In this document: in pieces, positions 57,830 to 64,000 of the stretch
Layout: every line of letters begins with the position of its first letter
Position numbering within the stretch: position 1 is the stretch's first letter
Program-made: the position numbers and the translations under genes
NCBI GenBank assembly: GCA_002492415.1
Contig: DKYK01000030.1
Location: 37,436-101,435 of the forward strand
Source: Christensenella sp. UBA7102
GTDB taxonomy: Bacteria; Bacillota; Clostridia; Christensenellales; UBA1750
Length of the DNA: 64,000 nt
Direction: 5' to 3'
Notes under the pieces: model-generated
The model's input: the letters and a program-made list of their open reading frames with translations, nothing else
What the model was told of the DNA's origin: nothing
Databases searched by the model: none

Positions 57830-58993
57830 TTATTCGATTATGCGATCAAACAATTCAGGGCGCAGAAGGCCGCCGTTGGCCGTGATCAGGTTTTGCACAC
57901 ACTCAAAGCCCGGCGCGCTGCCATCCCGGGCCTGCCGTGCGGCGGCAAGCCCGGCAGCCTCGCCCGTCACGGCGCAGGAGGGAATGACGCGCGTCAGGTC
58001 CCAGCCGCTCTTGTCCGCACAACAGCAGCGGCCTGCGGCGTAAAGGTTGCTCAGATGCTCCGCACGGATGGCGCGGTAAGGGATGGAGTAGCGATGGCCA
58101 GGCCGTTTCCAGTTGCCGATCATGCCAATGGCATCGCGAAACCACGCAAAGTCATGCGCATCTTCGGAAAAGTGCGTGCCCGTCTCCAGTCGCCGCGTCA
58201 TGCGCAGGCCATGATAGGCGGGAATGAGCAGCGGATAGGCGTCGGCATTGCCCTGCGCGCGCAGGTTTTCGACGTGCCCGGCGATCATGCGTCGCATATC
58301 CTGCACGTGTTTACTGATCTGCTCGGGGTCGGTGCCTGAGTAGAGGCGGCTGTCCTCGGGAATGGCGTCGTAGATGGGGTCGGACTGCATGTGCAGCTGC
58401 AGTTTCCTGCCGTCAAAGCTGTAATACCAGCCCGTGCGGCGATTGGTGTCGTCGTCCACGGTGGTTTCTCCCGCAAAATAACACAGATCGGCGTCGCCCG
58501 TACAGTCAATAAATGCGCGTGCGGTGAGCGTCATGCGCCCTCGTTTGGTCTCGACCTGCACAGCGTGCACGCGGTCGCCCTGCGTTTCCGCACCAGACAG
58601 GCGCACATCGTAGAGCAGGTGGACACCCGCATCCTGTAGCAGGCGCTCGGCGGCAATCATCATGGAGGCGGCGTTATAGCGCACCTCGTAACGCGTGCCC
58701 TTGCGCTGCTCGGCGGTGGCGTTCTCGTCCGCCCAGACGTCCGGCACCTTGCCTGGGCCCAGAGATAGCGCGCATCGGGCCAGTTCTTCGGAGATGGAGG
58801 CCGACATTTTCTCGCCCAGACCGTCGTCAATGGGCAGGTAGACGATGATGAGCCCCAATGTCGCCAGACCGCCCAGGGCGTATTCTTTCTCCAGCAGCAG
58901 CGTCTCCGCGCCCGCGCGCGCGGCAGCCAGTGCCGCCGCGATTCCCGCAATGCCGCCACCGGCGACAATGACGTCAAAATGCGTTTTCATCAT
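57830..58993 (-). CDS. FAD-dependent oxidoreductase (FAD_oxidored type)
   Basis: This 387-residue protein starts with a Rossmann motif, DVIVAGGGIAGIAAALAAAR, and has AFIDCTGDADLCYFAGETT and a C-terminal LYAAGRCCCADKSGWDLTRV that binds FAD. It belongs to the FAD_oxidored group of unknown substrates. A Cys triplet (CCC) in the closing motif is unusual, though functional meaning is unclear. The start is one of three nearby ATGs; 58993 is best spaced (8 bases) from a run of seven G. Confidence 0.83.
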   Translation of the reverse strand: MMKTHFDVIVAGGGIAGIAAALAAARAGAETLLLEKEYALGGLATLGLIIVYLPIDDGLGEKMSASISEELARCALSLGPGKVPDVWADENATAEQRKGTRYEVRYNAASMMIAAERLLQDAGVHLLYDVRLSGAETQGDRVHAVQVETKRGRMTLTARAFIDCTGDADLCYFAGETTVDDDTNRRTGWYYSFDGRKLQLHMQSDPIYDAIPEDSRLYSGTDPEQISKHVQDMRRMIAGHVENLRAQGNADAYPLLIPAYHGLRMTRRLETGTHFSEDAHDFAWFRDAIGMIGNWKRPGHRYSIPYRAIRAEHLSNLYAAGRCCCADKSGWDLTRVIPSCAVTGEAAGLAAARQARDGSAPGFECVQNLITANGGLLRPELFDRIIE

Positions 58994-59081
58994 TTTCATT
59001 TCCCCCCCAGCACTGGCGCGGTGAAATGCGCCGTAATCTCTGTATATTGTAGCGCAGGCAGGAAAAAAGTACAATGCCTTT

Positions 59082-59169
59082 GATTAGGCGAACACAGGAT
59101 TAAGAATAGCGAAAAAGGGTTAACAAGGACAAGATTCGTGGTATAATAGAAAATACGATTAGGCGAACA
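59082..59169 (+). repeat. 13-base direct repeat flanking the uvrB promoter
   Basis: GATTAGGCGAACA occurs at 59082-59094 and 59157-59169, 75 bases apart. The -35 and -10 boxes of uvrB lie between the two. Neither copy forms a LexA-type palindrome. Confidence 0.7.
59120..59147 (+). promoter_or_regulatory. Promoter of uvrB
   Basis: TTAACA (59120-59125), 16 bases, TATAAT (59142-59147). Confidence 0.7.
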
Positions 59170-59214
59170 GAAGAAGCGCCGCGGCCGTTGGGCGGGGCGA
59201 AAGGGGGAGCCGGT

Positions 59215-61227
<2,013 letters not shown>

Positions 61228-61240
61228 CGCGTGTCAGAGC

Positions 61241-61375
61241 GCTGAGAGATTTCTCGCTGCGCTCGAAATGAACGCGCCCGGCCTCTGCGGACATAAGACG
61301 GTATGGCGCCCGCGCAGCGAGGATACGCGGTACAAAGCGCAGGGGGATTTCGAGCGAAGCCGAGAAATCTCTCAG
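61241..61375. repeat. MITE-like inverted-repeat element between uvrB and the next gene
   Basis: Two arms of about 27 bases, CTGAGAGATTTCTCG-CTGCGCTCGAAAT (61242-61268) and its inverse (about 61346-61374), face each other with about 78 bases between. The arms differ at a few positions. A single arm also lies at 9056-9083. No transposase gene is inside. It sits directly after the uvrB stop and just before the start of the GIY-YIG-like gene. Confidence 0.75.
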
Positions 61376-61397
61376 TACTCTGTAGGGAGGGGAAGCT

Positions 61398-61685
61398 GTG
61401 AGCCACTTCTTGGTACTGTCCAATCGGAATGATACGGTACTGCACGGCGTCGTCTGCGATGTGATTCATGGCTTCAAGCCATTGGAGGCCGATGCCTTTT
61501 CCGCACGATACAATCTGACAAAATGCGTTTACCACGAATCCTACGACGAAAGAGAGCAAGCGCTGGCACGTCTTGCACAGTTTTCCAAGTGGTCGCGCAG
61601 CAAAAAAGAGGCGTTGGTCAACGCATCCAACCCGACAAGATACGATTTGACCGCAAAGGTATACAGAAAAGAGGAACATCTTTAG
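61398..61685 (+). CDS. GIY-YIG-like protein with degenerate active site
   Basis: This 95-residue protein aligns by pattern with small single-domain GIY-YIG nucleases: [16 protein letters not shown] at the N terminus, [18 protein letters not shown] in the middle and [18 protein letters not shown] near the end. The residues that give the family its name are changed (the YIG position reads LHG) and the catalytic Arg after it is lacking (DVIHGF). So it is unlikely to cut DNA. GGAGGGG precedes the GTG start. It lies between uvrB and uvrA in the same direction; UvrC itself has a GIY-YIG domain. Confidence 0.75.
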   Translation: MSHFLVLSNRNDTVLHGVVCDVIHGFKPLEADAFSARYNLTKCVYHESYDEREQALARLAQFSKWSRSKKEALVNASNPTRYDLTAKVYRKEEHL

Positions 61686-61699
61686 GAGGAAACACTCCC

Positions 61700-64000
61700 A
61701 TGAATGAAAACATCGTCATCAAGGGCGCGCGAGAGCATAATTTGAAGAATGTGGACGTGACGCTGCCCCGCAACAAACTGGTGGTGCTCACGGGCCTGTC
61801 GGGCTCGGGCAAATCATCGCTGGCGTTTGATACGCTGTACGCGGAGGGACAGCGCAGGTACGTCGAGTCGCTGTCTTCCTATGCGCGTATGTTTCTTGGC
61901 CAGATGGAAAAGCCGGATGTAGACTATATCGACGGCCTGTCGCCCGCCATTTCCATCGACCAGAAGACCACCAGCAAGAATCCCCGCTCCACGGTGGGCA
62001 CGGTGACGGAGGTACACGACTACCTGCGTCTGCTCTATGCGCGCGTCGGCATTCCGCACTGCCCCAAGTGCGGCCGGGAGATCAAGCAGCAGAGCGTGGA
62101 TCAGATGGTGGATCAGATCCTCGCGCTGCCGGAGCGCGCGCGCATCCAGGTACTCGCGCCCATCGTCCGAGGTAGAAAGGGCGAGCATGTCAAAGTGATC
62201 GAGGACCTGAAGCGAGACGGGTACGTTCGCGCGAGGGTAGACGGCGTGCTCTACGAACTGGATGAAGAGATCAAACTGGAGAAGAACAAAAAGCATACCA
62301 TTGAGGCGGTGGTGGATCGCCTGGTGGTCAAACCGGACATGGGCAAGCGCCTGACGGACTCGCTGGAGACGGCGATGGGTGTGTCGGGCGGGCTCATCGT
62401 GATCGACGTCATCGACGGGCAGGAGATGGTGTTTTCACAGAACTACGCCTGCCCGGACTGCGGCATCAGCATGGAAGAGATGACGCCGCGTATGTTCTCC
62501 TTCAACAACCCCTATGGCGCCTGTCCCACCTGTTCGGGTCTGGGCACGCTGATGCGCATCGATCCGGATCTGCTCATGCCGGACAAGACACTGTCCCTGC
62601 GCCAGGGCGCCATCCGCGTCACCGGGTGGGATTCCTCTGCCGAGGACTCCATGTTCCACATGTATTTGGAGGCTCTGGCGGAGAAATACGAATTTTCACT
62701 GGATACGCCGATCGGACAGCTGCCGAAAAAGGCGCTGGATATTCTGCTCTATGGCACAAATGGCGAAAAACTGACGCTGCGTTATGAGCGCGCGGATCGG
62801 AGCAGCACCTATTCTGCACCCTTTGAGGGCATTATCACCAGCCTGGAGCGCCGCTATAAGGAGACCAATTCCCCTGGTATGCGCGAGGAATACGAGGGCT
62901 ACATGTCCAACATCCCCTGCCCGGACTGCGGCGGGCAGCGCTTGAAGCCGACCTCGCTGGGCGTGACGGTGGGCGGGCTGAACATCGCGCAGCTGTCTGA
63001 GCTGTCGGTGCGCAAGGCGCGGGAATTTTGCGCCGGACTGGCGCTTAGCGAAAAGGATCGGATGATTGCGGGACAGATTCTCAAAGAGATCGACAATCGG
63101 CTGGGTTTTTTGTGCGATGTCGGCCTGGAGTACCTGACGCTGTCGCGCTCGGCGGGTACGCTGTCGGGCGGCGAAGCGCAGCGCATCCGGTTGGCCACGC
63201 AGATCGGCTCTTCTCTGATGGGTGTGCTCTACATACTGGACGAGCCCTCCATCGGCCTACATCAGCGCGACAACGACCGGCTGCTGGGCACGCTCAAGCA
63301 CCTGCGCGACCTGGGAAACACCGTGATTGTGGTCGAGCACGACGAGGACACCATGCGCGCGGCGGACTATATTGTGGATATTGGACCGGGCGCGGGCGTG
63401 CATGGCGGTCAGATTATCGCTTGCGGCACGGCCCAAGAGATCATGCGCAATCCCAATTCCTTGACCGGGCAGTTTCTTTCGGGCACGCGACGCATCGAGA
63501 TTCCCAAGACCCGCCGCAATCCCACCGGCAAGCTCATCGTGCGCAATGCCCGCGAGCACAATTTGAAGAATATCGATGTGGAGATTCCACTGGGCGTGTT
63601 TACCTGCGTCACGGGCGTGTCGGGCTCGGGCAAGTCCACGCTGGTCAACGAAATCGTGCGCAAGGTGCTTGCCCGCGACCTCAACCGCGCCCGAACCCGC
63701 CCCGGCGCGCACGATTGCATCGAGAACATCCGCCTGCTGGACAAGGTGATTGACATCGACCAGTCGCCCATCGGACGCACGCCGCGTTCCAATCCCGCCA
63801 CCTACACCGGCATGTTCGACCTGATCCGCAATGTGTTCGCCGAGACGCCCGAGGCCAAGGCGCGCGGCTACAAGGCCAACCGCTTTTCCTTCAATGTGAA
63901 AGGCGGCCGGTGCGAGGCATGCTCCGGCGACGGCATTATCAAAATCGAGATGCACTTTCTGCCCGACGTCTACGTGCCCTGCGAGGTGTGCAAGGGCAAG
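61700..64000 (+). CDS. uvrA: Excinuclease ABC subunit A, cut by the right edge
   Basis: From ATG 61700, with TAGGAGG upstream, 767 codons run to the window end without a stop; full-length UvrA is about 940 residues. Seen are Walker [10 protein letters not shown] (residues 32-40), [18 protein letters not shown], the first zinc module ([10 protein letters not shown] then CPTCSGLG), the ABC signature LSGGEAQRI, Walker [15 protein letters not shown], the second Walker [12 protein letters not shown] and the start of the second zinc finger (CEACSGDG). It is the ATP-dependent DNA-damage sensor that loads UvrB. Confidence 0.97.
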   Translation, partial: MNENIVIKGAREHNLKNVDVTLPRNKLVVLTGLSGSGKSSLAFDTLYAEGQRRYVESLSSYARMFLGQMEKPDVDYIDGLSPAISIDQKTTSKNPRSTVGTVTEVHDYLRLLYARVGIPHCPKCGREIKQQSVDQMVDQILALPERARIQVLAPIVRGRKGEHVKVIEDLKRDGYVRARVDGVLYELDEEIKLEKNKKHTIEAVVDRLVVKPDMGKRLTDSLETAMGVSGGLIVIDVIDGQEMVFSQNYACPDCGISMEEMTPRMFSFNNPYGACPTCSGLGTLMRIDPDLLMPDKTLSLRQGAIRVTGWDSSAEDSMFHMYLEALAEKYEFSLDTPIGQLPKKALDILLYGTNGEKLTLRYERADRSSTYSAPFEGIITSLERRYKETNSPGMREEYEGYMSNIPCPDCGGQRLKPTSLGVTVGGLNIAQLSELSVRKAREFCAGLALSEKDRMIAGQILKEIDNRLGFLCDVGLEYLTLSRSAGTLSGGEAQRIRLATQIGSSLMGVLYILDEPSIGLHQRDNDRLLGTLKHLRDLGNTVIVVEHDEDTMRAADYIVDIGPGAGVHGGQIIACGTAQEIMRNPNSLTGQFLSGTRRIEIPKTRRNPTGKLIVRNAREHNLKNIDVEIPLGVFTCVTGVSGSGKSTLVNEIVRKVLARDLNRARTRPGAHDCIENIRLLDKVIDIDQSPIGRTPRSNPATYTGMFDLIRNVFAETPEAKARGYKANRFSFNVKGGRCEACSGDGIIKIEMHFLPDVYVPCEVCKGK

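Noticed and set aside
59082..59169. LexA (SOS) box at uvrB
   Set aside because: The GAAC half in each repeat is not followed by GTTC at the right distance, so the Gram-positive LexA palindrome is absent.

Overview
The window is about 60% G+C chromosomal DNA from a spore-forming Firmicute, most likely a high-GC member of the Clostridia. The evidence is Bacillus-type Shine-Dalgarno sequences, clean TTGACA/TATAAT promoters, ECF vitamin transporters, YhcN-type and Asn/Gln-rich spore-type genes, a glycyl radical enzyme and corrinoid methyl-transfer genes. Assignment below class is not possible from the sequence alone. No tRNA, rRNA, CRISPR array, phage or transposase gene was seen; both window edges cut genes (an EamA transporter on the left, uvrA on the right).

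Layout. 1-4.8 kb: EamA permease, polysaccharide deacetylase lipoprotein, DUF4430 protein with an ECF S component, Eis-type acetyltransferase, L,D-transpeptidase. 4.9-11.8 kb: a redox locus of an SDR and an old-yellow-enzyme flavoprotein facing a D-2-hydroxyacid dehydrogenase, AraC regulator, PHP phosphoesterase and FAD oxidoreductase. 11.8-15.9 kb: ArsR/DUF2087 regulator pair, YfcC-type transporter, LacI regulator and a YjbR/MmcQ gene broken by an in-frame TGA. 15.9-19.6 kb: GH31 glycosidase and an esterase behind a promoter with a LacI-type operator. 19.6-25.8 kb: GntR regulator, MATE pump, then a TPP-riboswitch operon thiM-thiE-thiD-tenA followed by thiW with its own structured leader.

25.8-36.9 kb: second MATE pump, flavodoxin-like reductase opposite a MerR regulator and kinase, an ECF S component with an attenuated leader, DUF3842, a small Asn/Gln-rich gene behind a sigma-G-like promoter, two lipoproteins, lgt, pncB and an aminoglycoside-phosphotransferase-like kinase. 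36.9-41 kb: two TIM-barrel sugar isomerases, a MalY/PatB aminotransferase, a DEDD exonuclease and a PHP protein in one run. 41-50.1 kb: an unassigned glycyl radical enzyme with its activase, a three-gene sugar ABC importer, an AraR-like regulator and a cellobiose 2-epimerase-like enzyme. An identical 13-base operator-like motif lies beside the importer and the epimerase.

50.2-56 kb: a corrinoid methyl-transfer operon (two UroD-family methyltransferases, corrinoid protein, MtaA-like protein, DUF2284 protein, ATP-dependent reactivator), with one gene apparently starting at ATT. 56.3-59 kb: two-part threonine/serine exporter, small conserved protein, FAD oxidoreductase. 59.2-64 kb: uvrB, a MITE-like inverted repeat, a GIY-YIG-like protein lacking catalytic residues, and uvrA.

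The points most worth following up are the two in-frame TGA genes, the ATT start, the glycyl radical enzyme with a Cys-His-Trp active-site loop, the corrinoid operon, and the unassigned leaders before thiW and the second ECF gene.
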